A stretch of 34,056 nucleotides of DNA from contig QZKU01000064.1 in the NCBI GenBank assembly GCA_003598085.1, forward strand, positions 1 to 34,056, written 5' to 3'. This document shows positions 6,884 through 16,042 of this stretch, piece after piece; the first letter of the stretch is position 1; every line of letters starts with the position of its first letter. Below the pieces are notes generated by a model. It did no database searches, had not been told where the DNA came from, and saw only the letters and a program-made list of their open reading frames with translations. Made by a program: the position numbers and the translations under genes. Origin of the DNA: Candidatus Abyssobacteria bacterium SURF_5 (GTDB lineage Bacteria > Abyssobacteria > SURF-5).

Positions 6884-8989
6884 ATGCTGAAGAAGCTTTT
6901 TCAACCGAAATCGATAGCCGTTGTTGGCGCCTCACGAGAAAAGGGGAAAGTCGGCTTCAACATCCTGAATAACCTCATCAAGTATAAATTTCCAGGTAAA
7001 ATAATTCCCATAAATCCGCAAGCAAAAACCATTCTCGGGAAAAAGTGTTTCCCCTCACTTCGCGATGTGCCTGCCGAAATAGACCTTGCAGTCTTCGCGA
7101 TCCCGGCTCGAGCCGTTGTCGACGTCTTCGATCAGGTTGGAGAAAAAGGTATACCTGCGTGCATCGTCATCTCAGCCGGCTTCAAGGAAATCGGCAAAGA
7201 AGGTTCGCAGTTGGAAGCAAAACTGTCACAGAAGGTCTCGGCGATGGGCGTTCGAGTGCTGGGTCCAAACTGTCTCGGACTCATTGATACGGCAGCGCAA
7301 TTAAATGCTTCCTTCGCTGCGGGTATGCCGATAAAGGGCAACATCGGCTTCTTTTCACAATCAGGTGCGCTCTGTACCGCTATCTTGGACTGGGCTCTCG
7401 GCGAAGGAATCGGCTTTTCAAAGTTCGTTAGCCTCGGTAACAAGATGGACATCGACGAAACGGATATCTTGAACGAGATGGGTGAGGATGAGCAGACCGA
7501 GGTTATCCTCGGGTATATCGAGGGAGTGAAAGACGGAAGAAAATTCCTGGACGTCGCCCGCTCGGTGACAAAAAAGAAGCCGGTGATCATGATCAAATCC
7601 GGCGGGACGGAGGCGGGCGCCAGGGCTGCATCATCACATACCGGATCTCTTGCCGGCTCGGAGAAAGCGTTCTCCGCGGCTTTTGTTCAAAGCGGCATCA
7701 TTCGCGTCACATCCATGGCCGAATTGTTTGATTATGCCCGCGCCTTCTCGTCGCGCCGTTATCCAGCCGGCAAACGTATTGCAATTGTCACCAACGCGGG
7801 AGGACCGGCCATTATCGCCTCGGATGCCGTCGAACATTCTTCGCTTCGGATGGCAAGCTTTGAGCGCGAAACCATAGAATCTCTTCGGAAAGCCCTCCCC
7901 CCAAGCGCAGCATTATATAACCCTGTCGATTTGATCGGCGATGCGAGGGACGATCGTTATGCGGCTGCCTTGGCCGCCGTTTATAATGATCCGAACGTCG
8001 ATGGAGTTTTTGTCCTGTTTACTCCCCAGGCCATGAGTGGCCCCGAAAAGATCGCCCGCGTCGTCAGCAATTACAGCACCAATGGGAAGCCGGTTATCTC
8101 CATCTTCATGGGCGGACCGACCGTCAAGGAGAGTATCAACATTCTCTCAAAAGCGGCCATCCCGAATTACCAGTATCCCGAAAGCGCGGTGGCCGCGATG
8201 GAGGCGATGGCGAAATATATCGAGTGGCGCAGCCGGCCCGAACCGCATTACAAGGAATTCAAGGTTCGAAAAGACATAGTCGCAAGCCTGTTGGCGGAAG
8301 CCGAGGAGAAGGGACAGCCTGAAATAGGAGAGTATCAGGGACGAGAGATCATTTCAGCGTACGGCTTCAAAAGCCCGGGAAGCGTTATCGCCAGTAATGC
8401 AGCCGATGCCGAATTCATCGCTGAAAAGATAGGGTACCCCGTTGTGCTGAAAATCGCGTCTCCGGACATTCTCCACAAATCGGATTTTGGAGGAGTCCGC
8501 GTTGGCGTCCGAAGTCGAGAAGAGGTTCGTAATGCGTTCAATGAAATTCGGGAGCGCGCGCGGCGATTGCTGCCGCAAGCCGACATCTGGGGGATTTCCG
8601 TCCAGGAGATGATTCAGGGCGGCAAAGAAGTCATTCTGGGTATGGTGCGCGACGCACAGTTCGGGCCGGTTATCATGTTCGGGCTCGGCGGTATCTACGT
8701 CGAAGTCTTGGAGGATGTCTCCTTTCGCATTGCGCCACTCAGCGTGGAGGACGGACGCGAAATGATTCAAAGCATCCGCTCATTCCCGTTGCTCCAGGGA
8801 GTGCGCGGGGGACAACCCATCGACATCGAACCCATAGTCGATTCGCTGCTCCGACTGTCGCAACTGGTAATGGATTTCCCCGAAATCTTTGAAGTGGACA
8901 TCAATCCCCTGAAGGTCTTTCCCGAGGGGCGCGAGCCTGTGGCGCTTGATGCCAGGCTCATTCTGAGAAAGAAAGAGGTGACGAAATGA
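6884..8989 (+). CDS. ADP-forming acetyl/acyl-CoA synthetase, fused alpha and beta subunits
   Basis: This enzyme family interconverts an acyl-CoA, ADP and phosphate with the free acid, ATP and CoA, commonly to make ATP in fermenting anaerobes. The 701 residues run in family order: a CoA-binding Rossmann domain (IAVVGASREKGKVG, from about residue 10), ligase-CoA domains with the active-site SSHTGSLAGS segment containing the phosphorylated His (His252), and an ATP-grasp domain from about residue 485 (GYPVVLKIASPDILHKSD...GVRVGV). Length is normal for the fused form. ATG 6884 is taken as the start; a TTG two codons upstream is also open. Its stop overlaps the next start (ATGA at 8986-8989). The acyl substrate cannot be told from the sequence. 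Confidence 0.9.
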   Translation: MLKKLFQPKSIAVVGASREKGKVGFNILNNLIKYKFPGKIIPINPQAKTILGKKCFPSLRDVPAEIDLAVFAIPARAVVDVFDQVGEKGIPACIVISAGFKEIGKEGSQLEAKLSQKVSAMGVRVLGPNCLGLIDTAAQLNASFAAGMPIKGNIGFFSQSGALCTAILDWALGEGIGFSKFVSLGNKMDIDETDILNEMGEDEQTEVILGYIEGVKDGRKFLDVARSVTKKKPVIMIKSGGTEAGARAASSHTGSLAGSEKAFSAAFVQSGIIRVTSMAELFDYARAFSSRRYPAGKRIAIVTNAGGPAIIASDAVEHSSLRMASFERETIESLRKALPPSAALYNPVDLIGDARDDRYAAALAAVYNDPNVDGVFVLFTPQAMSGPEKIARVVSNYSTNGKPVISIFMGGPTVKESINILSKAAIPNYQYPESAVAAMEAMAKYIEWRSRPEPHYKEFKVRKDIVASLLAEAEEKGQPEIGEYQGREIISAYGFKSPGSVIASNAADAEFIAEKIGYPVVLKIASPDILHKSDFGGVRVGVRSREEVRNAFNEIRERARRLLPQADIWGISVQEMIQGGKEVILGMVRDAQFGPVIMFGLGGIYVEVLEDVSFRIAPLSVEDGREMIQSIRSFPLLQGVRGGQPIDIEPIVDSLLRLSQLVMDFPEIFEVDINPLKVFPEGREPVALDARLILRKKEVTK

Positions 8990-10050
8990 TTCCGCTGTTT
9001 GTCGATTCCCTCTCGGAATACTCGGGAAGAAACACGATCTGTTTCTCAACCGGCTTCAAACTGAAAGAGGCAAATAAGAAGGTGGGCTTCTTCAAACCGC
9101 TCGGCGTCTTCCCGACGAGGGTGGATGGTGTCCTCACCGACGAGGATATGGTCTTCTTCAAGAACCTTCTGGGCCTGCACGACGCATTAGACGATCTCTG
9201 CCCGGTCGTGCTGACACAGGACCTCCTGGACGACGTGCTCGAGGGCAGAAAAGTCGACTTGGTAGATAAGATCCGAGCCTCTTTCCAAAAAGTCGCCGCG
9301 GATAAGGAGGTGCTTATTGTAGTCGGCATCGGGTACCTGTGGAGCGGTTCCTTCATCGGTCTTTCGGAAGCCGATTTCCTGCGAGAAGTCGATGGGAGAC
9401 TGCTGCTGACTGACAGATTCGGCTGGATCAATCGGACAGCAGACCGCCTGCTCGCGGCCCGCCAGGAGGTGGGTGACCGGCTGGTCGGCGTTATCTTCAA
9501 TCGTGTCGAACCGAGGGAAGAGCACCTTGTCGGACATCTCCTTTCCGATTTTCTCAGATCCAAGAACATCGATGTTTTCGGCGTCATACCGGAGGACCCC
9601 AAATTGGGTGCCGTAACCGTTCGCGAGATCCTCGAGTTGACCAACGGAAAGCTCCTCTGCTGCGAGGACAAACTCGATGAGACGGTAGAGCGGTTTTCGG
9701 TGGGAGCAATGACCGCCGAAGCGGCTCTTCGCCATTTCATCAGGATCCGAGAAAAAGCAGTCATCACGGGCGGAGACCGTGCCGATATTATGCTGGCGGC
9801 CCTGGATACCTCGACAAAATGCCTCGTTTTGACGGGAAACCTCTACCCCAATGACGTCGTTATCTCACGCGCCCAGCAGGCCGGCGTGCCGGTGATCGTC
9901 GTTCCCGGTGATACGCTGCACACTATTGAGAAGTTTGAAGACATCATGGGGCGCCATAGCATTCGGGAGAAAAAGCAGGTGGATTACGCCGTCAGACTGA
10001 TGGACCGGCACATTGATTATGATGCGCTGTTCAAGAAGATAGGGTTATGA
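8986..10050 (+). CDS. Phosphotransacetylase-N-terminus-like protein (BioD-like plus DRTGG domains)
   Basis: The 354-residue protein has an N-terminal P-loop/BioD-like domain (GFKLKEANKKVGFFKPLG, then VLIVVGIGYLWSGS and LVGVIFNRVEPRE) and a C-terminal DRTGG-type domain (VITGGDRADIMLAALDT..., VIVVPGDTLHTIEKFEDIMG). This matches the regulatory N-terminal half of long Pta proteins, but the catalytic phosphotransacetylase domain is missing. It overlaps the acyl-CoA synthetase by ATGA, a pairing I recall from other anaerobes. A regulatory or accessory role for acyl-CoA/acyl-phosphate metabolism is inferred. The N-terminal Walker A pattern is degenerate (no GKT/GKS), so nucleotide binding is doubtful. 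Confidence 0.8.
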   Translation: MIPLFVDSLSEYSGRNTICFSTGFKLKEANKKVGFFKPLGVFPTRVDGVLTDEDMVFFKNLLGLHDALDDLCPVVLTQDLLDDVLEGRKVDLVDKIRASFQKVAADKEVLIVVGIGYLWSGSFIGLSEADFLREVDGRLLLTDRFGWINRTADRLLAARQEVGDRLVGVIFNRVEPREEHLVGHLLSDFLRSKNIDVFGVIPEDPKLGAVTVREILELTNGKLLCCEDKLDETVERFSVGAMTAEAALRHFIRIREKAVITGGDRADIMLAALDTSTKCLVLTGNLYPNDVVISRAQQAGVPVIVVPGDTLHTIEKFEDIMGRHSIREKKQVDYAVRLMDRHIDYDALFKKIGL

Positions 10051-10068
10051 GATCCGGGAGATGCACCA

Positions 10069-10443
10069 GTGGCGATGCGAATAAAAATAGAAGCGGGCGG
10101 TGTGACGGCTGAGGCTCTCCTGAATGAGAGCGGGGCGGCCAAATTGATCTGGGATGCGCTCCCATTTGTCTCAAAAGCGAACAGATGGGGAGAAGAAGTC
10201 TACTTCACCATTCCGGTGAGCGCGGAGTTGGAAAACGCCGCGGAATTGGTTGACGTCGGCGATCTGGGATACTGGCCGCGAGGCTCTGCTTTCTGCATCT
10301 TTTTCGGTCCCACTCCGATCAGCCGAGACAATGAAATCAGACCCGCAAGCGCCGTCAGCATTATTGGAAAGATAGACGGCGACGCCACGGTCTTTCGGGT
10401 GGTTGAGAATCAGGAGAAAATACGCCTTTCCCGTTCCGAATGA
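10069..10443 (+). CDS. Cyclophilin-like fold protein (TM1367/DUF369 type)
   Basis: This 124-residue cytosolic protein carries the signature of small cyclophilin-like proteins: ALLNESGAAKLIWDALPF, WGEEVYFTIP, VDVGDLGYWPRGSAFCIFFGPTP. GTG 10069 is preferred because GGAG at 10057-10060 lies 8 nt upstream; ATG 10075 would leave too long a gap. It follows the phosphotransacetylase-like gene by 18 nt and is probably co-transcribed with it. Members of this family share the cyclophilin barrel but usually lack the prolyl-isomerase active site; the biological role is not known to me. Confidence 0.7.
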   Translation: MAMRIKIEAGGVTAEALLNESGAAKLIWDALPFVSKANRWGEEVYFTIPVSAELENAAELVDVGDLGYWPRGSAFCIFFGPTPISRDNEIRPASAVSIIGKIDGDATVFRVVENQEKIRLSRSE

Positions 10444-10474
10444 TCGATCGCCCTCGGTGAAAATCCCGGCGTCC

Positions 10475-10504
10475 TTGCCTTTCAGAAATTATCTGATGTA
10501 TAAT
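10475..10504 (+). promoter_or_regulatory. Candidate sigma-70 promoter for the secreted protein at 10547
   Basis: TTGCCT (10475-10480) and a perfect TATAAT (10499-10504) are 18 bp apart, with the GCAGGA ribosome binding site and ATG 10547 about 30-40 nt downstream. The -35 is imperfect. Confidence 0.45.
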
Positions 10505-10546
10505 TTTCAACGAGTCAGAATGATTTTTCAATCTGCAGGAAGCAAT

Positions 10547-11278
10547 ATGAAAAAGACTTTTTGTCTGGCGTTATTGCTGCTGGTCTTTTTACCCGCACAT
10601 GCATTTCCGCAAGAGGACGGCAGAAATGAACCGGATTCCTTATACCTCGAACGGGAAGATTCTTTGAAAAATGAAAGTGGCGGTCTCCTTGATTTTCTTC
10701 CTTTTTTCGGCAATAAAAGGAATGAGATTCGCAATGAGAGACTGCTGCCGTCCCCTTCGCCGAAAGCAAGCAAGCCCGTCCTGGCCGCACGAGAATTGAA
10801 CGAGCTGAAAACCTTCGCCGGTAATTGGCTGTTGACATCTGAAATAACCGAACCCGCGGTTAGAAAAACTGAAGACGACAGCTATTACCGGGACTATATC
10901 GTCTTCGACGACGAATACACGATTGAGGTAATGAGGGGCGATTCACCCGAAAAGCCTTTTATAGGATATGTCTATGCGCGGGGTGATTATTTCCAAACGG
11001 CCCCGCATGAAACCGCCGAAGAGGCCCGATCTGATTTCAATTTCAAGTATCAGCCGCTCGATTTCCGCGTCATCTTCGAGCGAATCGAGAAGTGGGATTA
11101 TTCTACCGAGTCGCAGGAAGCGCCCATCGTGTTCCGGGAACAGTGGGTGTTTCAAAAGCTGCAATCGAAAGCAAAAGCCGAAACCTCCAAAGCTCCGGCT
11201 GCACCCGAGGCCGCCGCTCCACCACCCGAACTGGTTCTGGAACCCGCGATTCAGAAAAATGAGAATGCGCGGCAATAA
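10547..11278 (+). CDS. Secreted protein of unknown function
   Basis: I do not recognise a family. The 243-residue product has a clear Sec signal peptide (MKKTFCLALLLLVFLPAHA, cleavage near AHAF), then a low-complexity acidic/basic stretch. A globular middle with aromatic-rich strands (about residues 85-200, for example WLLTSEITEP, YRDYIVFDDEYTIEV, YVYARGDYF) comes next, and the Ala/Pro-rich tail ends the protein. ATG 10547 follows a GCAGGA ribosome binding site by 6 nt; the reading frame is open further upstream but without signal-peptide logic. A lipocalin-like or similar beta fold is possible from the alternating pattern, but this is a guess. Confidence 0.7.
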   Translation: MKKTFCLALLLLVFLPAHAFPQEDGRNEPDSLYLEREDSLKNESGGLLDFLPFFGNKRNEIRNERLLPSPSPKASKPVLAARELNELKTFAGNWLLTSEITEPAVRKTEDDSYYRDYIVFDDEYTIEVMRGDSPEKPFIGYVYARGDYFQTAPHETAEEARSDFNFKYQPLDFRVIFERIEKWDYSTESQEAPIVFREQWVFQKLQSKAKAETSKAPAAPEAAAPPPELVLEPAIQKNENARQ

Positions 11279-11341
11279 GAAGCGCTTCCTTTCCCAAATG
11301 ATTCCAATCAATTTATTTCAGGCGCTTCCTTAAGAGATTGA

Positions 11342-12274
11342 ATGAACATGCTTGCCGTTTCAACATCATGGAAATCAACCAAAGCGAAGAACGCCGATGA
11401 AATTATCCGGCCCGTTCTGAAGCTCGGCGTGAACACCATCGAATTGGAATACCGTGTAACCGAAGAGGTATTCCGGCAGATGTCGCCGGCGCTGAAGCGA
11501 AACGAGCCGGCAGTTTCAAGCGTCCATAACTTCTTCCCGGTTCCACCCATCCTTTCGGAAGACGAGGCCGGCGGGGACGCCTTCCTGCTTTCCTCGCCTG
11601 AAAAGGAAGAGCGCGAGCTTGCCGTAAAATATACGCTGAGGACACTCGAGTTCGCCCGAGAGGCCGGCGCCTCAGCCGTCGTCCTCCATCTGGGAATTAC
11701 CGAAATGGATGATGATTACCATTACTTGAAACAAGAGTATGCGAAGGAGAAGCCCGCGGTGGAGAAAGGCCGGATACGGGAACTGCTTAAACAGAGGCGG
11801 AGTATTAGCCGTAAGTACCTCGATTCGGCTTTATTCAGCCTTGATAAGCTGTGGCGCCCGGCGGAAAGACTCTCGCTCATCTTGGGCATCGAGAACCGAA
11901 ATACTTTGCGGGAAGTTCCCAATACCGAAGAACTGGAGGGTATCCTCGACCGATTTCGAGGAGGTCCGTTCGGCTACTGGCACGATACCGGCCATGCAGC
12001 GGTACAGGAACTGTTTTACGGAATTGAGCACGAGGCGCTTTTGGCCTATTTTGCCGACCGCCTGGTGGGGACGCATCTGCATGATGCGACCGGCGGCAGC
12101 GACCACAAGGCGCCGGGACAAGGAAAGATTGATTTCGACATGGTCAAGAAATATATCGGGCCATCTGTCCTTCGCGTAATCGAAGTGCATTCCGGCGTGA
12201 GCGAGCAGGAACTGAAGGAGGGCATCAAATTCCTTCAGGATCACAATTTGGTGTTCGAGGGCGAAATCGCATGA
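11342..12274 (+). CDS. Sugar-phosphate isomerase/epimerase-like TIM-barrel protein
   Basis: The 310-residue protein follows the AP-endonuclease-2/xylose-isomerase-like TIM-barrel family. Likely metal ligands fall in the expected barrel-strand ends: His in VVLHLG, Glu in LGIENRN, Asp and His in WHDTGHA, His in GTHLHD, and Glu/His in VIEVHSG. These enzymes isomerise or epimerise sugars, inositols or keto-acids, so the substrate remains open. No strong ribosome binding site is visible; ATG 11342 is the first start and ATG 11348 is an in-frame alternative. It lies 63 nt after the secreted protein and 133 nt before the next start, with a separate promoter in that gap. Confidence 0.8.
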   Translation: MNMLAVSTSWKSTKAKNADEIIRPVLKLGVNTIELEYRVTEEVFRQMSPALKRNEPAVSSVHNFFPVPPILSEDEAGGDAFLLSSPEKEERELAVKYTLRTLEFAREAGASAVVLHLGITEMDDDYHYLKQEYAKEKPAVEKGRIRELLKQRRSISRKYLDSALFSLDKLWRPAERLSLILGIENRNTLREVPNTEELEGILDRFRGGPFGYWHDTGHAAVQELFYGIEHEALLAYFADRLVGTHLHDATGGSDHKAPGQGKIDFDMVKKYIGPSVLRVIEVHSGVSEQELKEGIKFLQDHNLVFEGEIA

Positions 12275-12323
12275 TGCCCGCCTGCACTTTGTAAGTTACT
12301 GTGGAATAAAGAGGTTTCAAAAG

Positions 12324-12353
12324 TTGATTTTTTTATGCCAGTCCAGCTATAAT
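12324..12353 (+). promoter_or_regulatory. Sigma-70-type promoter for the 12408-15193 gene group
   Basis: TTGATT (12324-12329) and TATAAT (12348-12353) have an 18-bp spacer. Transcription would begin near 12360, about 48 nt ahead of ATG 12408. Confidence 0.55.
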
Positions 12354-12407
12354 ATTTTTTACCGCAACGGCATGAGATCGGCAGGCATACCACCGAAGCA
12401 GGATTGA

Positions 12408-12755
12408 ATGGAACAGAACCTGAAGAGATTTTTCCTGACCGTTTGCATTTCGCTGAGCTTCGTGGTGTTTGCCTTTTTGAGCGCCCTGGGGTATATGGCG
12501 CCGGCAGTGCGCTTGACATTTACTACATACCAATTCTTTTTGGTAGGAGTATGTGTGGGCGCTCTTCTGCTGTCGACGATCGGTCTGATCATCAAGCGAA
12601 GCGAGTGGAGCCACTATAATACGTATTTCATCACGGTCATGATCAGCGTCTTTTTGTTGACGATGATCAACTGTGTCATTTTTCGAGTCCTGGGGGGTGA
12701 GCAACTGATTCGGAGGCTCGTAGGAGATATTTGGGTTCTTCTTTCGATCGGGTGA
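12408..12755 (+). CDS. Small integral membrane protein, three predicted helices
   Basis: No family is recognised. The 115 residues contain three hydrophobic segments: about 8-30 (FFLTVCISLSFVVFAFL), 42-62 (FFLVGVCVGALLLSTIGLII) and 72-94 (YFITVMISVFLLTMINCVIF). A short basic connector (KRSEW) separates the last two, and a C-terminal tail follows. It sits just behind a promoter and 53 nt ahead of a TPR lipoprotein gene, so it may be co-expressed with it. The start codon lacks an obvious ribosome binding site. Confidence 0.6.
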   Translation: MEQNLKRFFLTVCISLSFVVFAFLSALGYMAPAVRLTFTTYQFFLVGVCVGALLLSTIGLIIKRSEWSHYNTYFITVMISVFLLTMINCVIFRVLGGEQLIRRLVGDIWVLLSIG

Positions 12756-12808
12756 TCCCGCTGTGGGTTGCACGCTGTTGTCTTGCTGTGAGAACAAGGA
12801 GGAAATTC

Positions 12809-13708
12809 ATGCGAAAGTTAGTGGGTCCAGTCCTGGTGGCAGTTGTCTTGCCGGCGCTGGTATTATTTCTTGGGTGCGGCGATTCCAATATCAAGAAAGC
12901 CAAGACATTTCATGCCGAAAAGCAGTATGCGCAGGCAATCCACCATTACAGACTTGCTCTGGAAAGCGATCCCGAAAACCAGATAGCCAGGTATGGATTG
13001 ATCGAGGCGTACGCCCAGGAAGTGCTCGATATGCATCCGGAAAAACTTACCCCGGAAGTTGTGGCGGGGGTAATGACCGAGTTGCGCCCAATCGCACAGC
13101 CGCTGATGTCCGACCCGAACATCAAGCGTTATCTCTCTCTGATTTATCAGATGATCGCCAAAAGGTACGCTGAGCAAGGACGTGATGACCTGGCCGCCGA
13201 GGCATGGGCAGAGGTCATCCAGATTGAACCCACATTCGCTGAAGCGCATTTTAATCGAGGTCTCGCCCTCTTGCTGGTGGGCCGCAATGAGGAAGCTTTG
13301 CCTAATTTTGAAAAATCCGTTGCCCTCAATCCGTACTTTGTGAAGGGGTATCACGCGATTGGCGACGTTTTTATCAAGTTGCAGCGGTTTGATGAAGCGA
13401 TTCAACAGTACGATAAGGCATTGGAATTGAACCCGGAAGACCCTGCGATTCACCACAATCTGGGGCAAGCGTATTTACAGAAAGGTGACGTGGATAAGGC
13501 CATCGCCGAATTTCAGAATGCGCTGGAGCTAGAGCCCGGTTATATTTTAGCCTATCGCAGCCTTCATGAGGCATACGAGAATAAGGGCGATAAGAAGAAG
13601 ATGCAGGAGATAGATGAAAAGTGGAAGAAGCAGACTGAAAACTACCTCCAGGCGCTGCAAGACAGCGGTGCTCTCCCCGGAGAAGCCGCTCCCGGCGAAG
13701 GATCATAA
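12809..13708 (+). CDS. TPR-repeat lipoprotein
   Basis: The 299-residue protein has a lipoprotein signal peptide (LVAVVLPALVLFLGC), so the mature N-terminal Cys should be lipidated. It contains about five tetratricopeptide repeats: one at residues about 25-60 (KTFHAEKQYAQAIHHYRLAL) and four between about 130 and 270 (AEAHFNRGLALLLVGRNEEA, and DPAIHHNLGQAYLQKGDVDK). The family offers protein-docking surfaces, often for envelope assembly or exopolysaccharide export. ATG 12809 follows AAGGAGG at 12797-12803, which overrules the longer open frame from 12731. The next two genes encode a small protein and a second TPR lipoprotein with only 30-nt gaps, so a joint envelope function is likely (inference). 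Confidence 0.82.
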   Translation: MRKLVGPVLVAVVLPALVLFLGCGDSNIKKAKTFHAEKQYAQAIHHYRLALESDPENQIARYGLIEAYAQEVLDMHPEKLTPEVVAGVMTELRPIAQPLMSDPNIKRYLSLIYQMIAKRYAEQGRDDLAAEAWAEVIQIEPTFAEAHFNRGLALLLVGRNEEALPNFEKSVALNPYFVKGYHAIGDVFIKLQRFDEAIQQYDKALELNPEDPAIHHNLGQAYLQKGDVDKAIAEFQNALELEPGYILAYRSLHEAYENKGDKKKMQEIDEKWKKQTENYLQALQDSGALPGEAAPGEGS

Positions 13709-13737
13709 GCTTTCCCCTCGGTGAGAAGAATACACAG

Positions 13738-14091
13738 ATGAAAATCAAGCTGAACATGAAGCAGATAGCCGTGGTTGCGCGGGAATTGAAAGAAACCGAC
13801 CGAAAGAATTTCGACGTGACCGATGTGGCCCAAGTCTTCAAGATGCTGCAGTACTGGGTCAAAACGGCAGGTTCGGGAAAAGAGAAGATTCAGTCGGTTA
13901 CAGAATTGCCCGATGGCTATCTGTGCAGAGTAAACAGCACCTTCCACGACGCCATAAAGGCATACATCAGAGAGATTGGGTCACGCAAGCTGTCACAGCA
14001 GATGCATGACATAAAAGCTCAGGAGGCCATGGAAAACTACGATCGCCTCATTAAGGAAGCTGAAGAAGGAAAGCGTCACCTCGGCAAATGA
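13738..14091 (+). CDS. Conserved-looking 117-aa protein of unknown function
   Basis: I do not recognise this protein. It has no signal peptide or membrane segment, is rich in charged residues, and looks mostly helical (KQIAVVARELKETDRKNFDV, MHDIKAQEAMENYDRLIKEA) with a short strand pair in the middle (EKIQSVTELPDGYLCRVNST). It is therefore expected in the cytosol, yet its gene sits between two TPR lipoprotein genes, 29 nt after one and 31 nt before the other. A regulatory or adaptor role in that set is possible. Confidence 0.6.
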   Translation: MKIKLNMKQIAVVARELKETDRKNFDVTDVAQVFKMLQYWVKTAGSGKEKIQSVTELPDGYLCRVNSTFHDAIKAYIREIGSRKLSQQMHDIKAQEAMENYDRLIKEAEEGKRHLGK

Positions 14092-14122
14092 CAGCTCTTA
14101 TTTTACCAAAGGGAGTCTAAGC

Positions 14123-15193
14123 ATGAAACTGAACAGGATTTGGCTTGCATTGGCCGCCGCCCTTGTCCTCTTTGCAGGATGCGCGGAGAAACAACCCCCC
14201 CTTTTCCAACTGATCAAGCTGTTCCAGGAGGAGAAATTCGACCAAACCATTGCGCTTGCTGAAAAACTGACCGCCGAAAATCCGGACAACTCGCAGGCGC
14301 ATCGGTTTCTCATTCGGGCCGCGCGCGAGCAAAATGCTTTGAACAGTTATAAGGAAAAATATGAGAAGCTGGTCCAGGAAAATCCGCAGATCGCCGGTTA
14401 TCATTTCGGACTCGGGTACATTTGCATCCAAGTGGACGAGTATGAGAAAGGATTGGCTGAGCTCGAGAAAGCGACGGAACTGAATCCGTCCATCGATTAC
14501 GCGCACTATGCCATCGGCTGGACTCATCTTCGCTCCAATTACAGTAATGCCGATCCCGAGAAAGGCCTGGCCGCATGGAAGAAGGAAGAACAACTGAATC
14601 CAAAATCTCTCGGTGCGCTCCAGGTATATAATGACAGAGCTGATTATTATCTGCGGAAAGGCGATGCCGCTGCCGCCGAAAAAGATTATGAGAAAATCAC
14701 CCTCTACGCCTTCGCCCCCGGCGACATTGCCGGCGCCAGGACCTATATCAGCCAAATCCGAACCTACCGAGATGAACTTGCCCGGCTTGAGGCCGACGTG
14801 AAGGATAAACCGGACGACGCCTCCCTCCGCATGCAACTGGGTGTCCTCCAGTACAAAAACAACAAGATCGATGAAGCCATCAATACCTGGTTGAAGGCTT
14901 CCGAATTGCAGCCGGATAACGTCGATGTGCGAAATTATCTCGGAAAGGCGCTCCTCGAAAGACAACGTTTTGCCGAGGCCGCCGACCAGTTCCTCAAAGT
15001 ACTCGAGATAGATCCCAACATGGCCACCGCCTACTACAATCTTGCCGTCGCGCAGGAATTGTTGGGGAAGCCGGAGAGCGCCGTACAAAACTACAAGAAG
15101 TACATCGAACTGAATCCCATGGCCCCCAAACTTGAGGACGTAAAACAGCGTATCACAAATCTGGAGGACTCTACCGGCGTGACGGAAGGATGA
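14123..15193 (+). CDS. TPR-repeat lipoprotein
   Basis: This is a 356-residue lipoprotein with signal peptide and lipobox (ALVLFAGC) and TPR units through most of its length. One group covers about residues 25-135 ([40 protein letters not shown]) and a second about residues 230-345 ([60 protein letters not shown]). A less regular linker lies between them. A weak GGGAG ribosome binding site precedes the ATG. It appears to form an operon with the upstream TPR lipoprotein and the 117-aa protein. A scaffold role in the envelope is inferred. A 454-aa open frame antisense to this gene is a coding shadow. Confidence 0.8.
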   Translation: MKLNRIWLALAAALVLFAGCAEKQPPLFQLIKLFQEEKFDQTIALAEKLTAENPDNSQAHRFLIRAAREQNALNSYKEKYEKLVQENPQIAGYHFGLGYICIQVDEYEKGLAELEKATELNPSIDYAHYAIGWTHLRSNYSNADPEKGLAAWKKEEQLNPKSLGALQVYNDRADYYLRKGDAAAAEKDYEKITLYAFAPGDIAGARTYISQIRTYRDELARLEADVKDKPDDASLRMQLGVLQYKNNKIDEAINTWLKASELQPDNVDVRNYLGKALLERQRFAEAADQFLKVLEIDPNMATAYYNLAVAQELLGKPESAVQNYKKYIELNPMAPKLEDVKQRITNLEDSTGVTEG

Positions 15194-15245
15194 CCGCCGC
15201 CGCTGGCTCTTTTGTCCCCATGTTTTCCGCTTCCGCCAAAGGAGG

Positions 15246-16001
15246 ATGTTTATCGTAAGCCATCCTACAAGGCCCTGTGTGTTTACGGCAGGCGATACTG
15301 ATTCGGCGTCCTTCCCCGCCCCCAAAATATCTGTTGTCGTTCCCGTCTTTAACGAGAAGGAGACGCTTGAAACATTGTTGGATCGTGTCGAGCAAACCAA
15401 TTTTGATAAGGAAATTATCATTGTCGACGATGGATCGACGGACGGCACGCGCGAAATTCTCAAGAATAAATTCGAAGACAAATATACCGTTCTTTATCAT
15501 CAGCAAAACATGGGCAAGGGCGCAGCGCTCCAGTCAGGATTTGACCAGGTAACCGGTGACATTGTCATCATTCAGGATGCAGATCTGGAGTATGATCCTT
15601 CCGATTATGGAAAGCTCATCGAGCCGATCGTCCGTGGCAACGCAGATGTTGTTTTCGGCTCGAGATTCCTCGGCGGGCCTCACCGCGTCCTCTTCTTCTG
15701 GCACTACATGGGCAACAGGATCCTTACCCTGTTTTCCAACTTGCTCAACAATCTGAACCTTTCAGACATGGAAACCTGTTATAAGGCCTTTAGAAGCGAC
15801 ATCCTGAAAACGTTGCGTCTTCGCTCGAAGCGGTTCGGATTTGAGCCGGAATTCACCGCCAAAGTGGCTCGCCGGCGTCTGAAGATCTACGAGGTCCCCA
15901 TCTCCTACTACGGCCGTACTTATGAGGAAGGGAAGAAGATCACGTGGAAGGACGGGTTCTCCGCCATTTACTGTATCATCCGGTACAGGTTCTTTGAGTA
16001 A
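15246..16001 (+). CDS. Family-2 glycosyltransferase, polyprenyl-phosphate glycosyltransferase-like
   Basis: The 251-residue protein is a GT-A fold glycosyltransferase of the dolichol-phosphate-mannose-synthase-like group: [34 protein letters not shown], then the metal-binding [11 protein letters not shown] and [23 protein letters not shown] is typical of this group. It probably transfers a sugar from a nucleotide-sugar to a polyprenyl phosphate at the inner face of the cytoplasmic membrane; the two C-terminal membrane helices found in some relatives are absent. AAAGGAGG touches the ATG at 15246 with no spacer, so the real start may be slightly downstream (GTG 15279, though then the spacing is long), and the first 20 residues are not family-like. 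Confidence 0.82.
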   Translation: MFIVSHPTRPCVFTAGDTDSASFPAPKISVVVPVFNEKETLETLLDRVEQTNFDKEIIIVDDGSTDGTREILKNKFEDKYTVLYHQQNMGKGAALQSGFDQVTGDIVIIQDADLEYDPSDYGKLIEPIVRGNADVVFGSRFLGGPHRVLFFWHYMGNRILTLFSNLLNNLNLSDMETCYKAFRSDILKTLRLRSKRFGFEPEFTAKVARRRLKIYEVPISYYGRTYEEGKKITWKDGFSAIYCIIRYRFFE

Positions 16002-16042
16002 AGGGACATACTGTCTCTGTCTCCTGCCCGGGATTCCCGGAA

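Noticed and set aside
8958-9767. 269-codon minus-strand open frame
   Set aside because: Antisense to the phosphotransacetylase-like gene; Ser/Arg-rich composition typical of a shadow frame.
11281-11334. Direct repeat GCGCTTCCTT occurring twice before the isomerase gene
   Set aside because: Only two copies of 10 bp with no symmetry or promoter nearby; likely chance.
14117-15481. 454-codon minus-strand open frame
   Set aside because: Fully antisense to a clear TPR lipoprotein and to the glycosyltransferase start; a shadow of codon bias.
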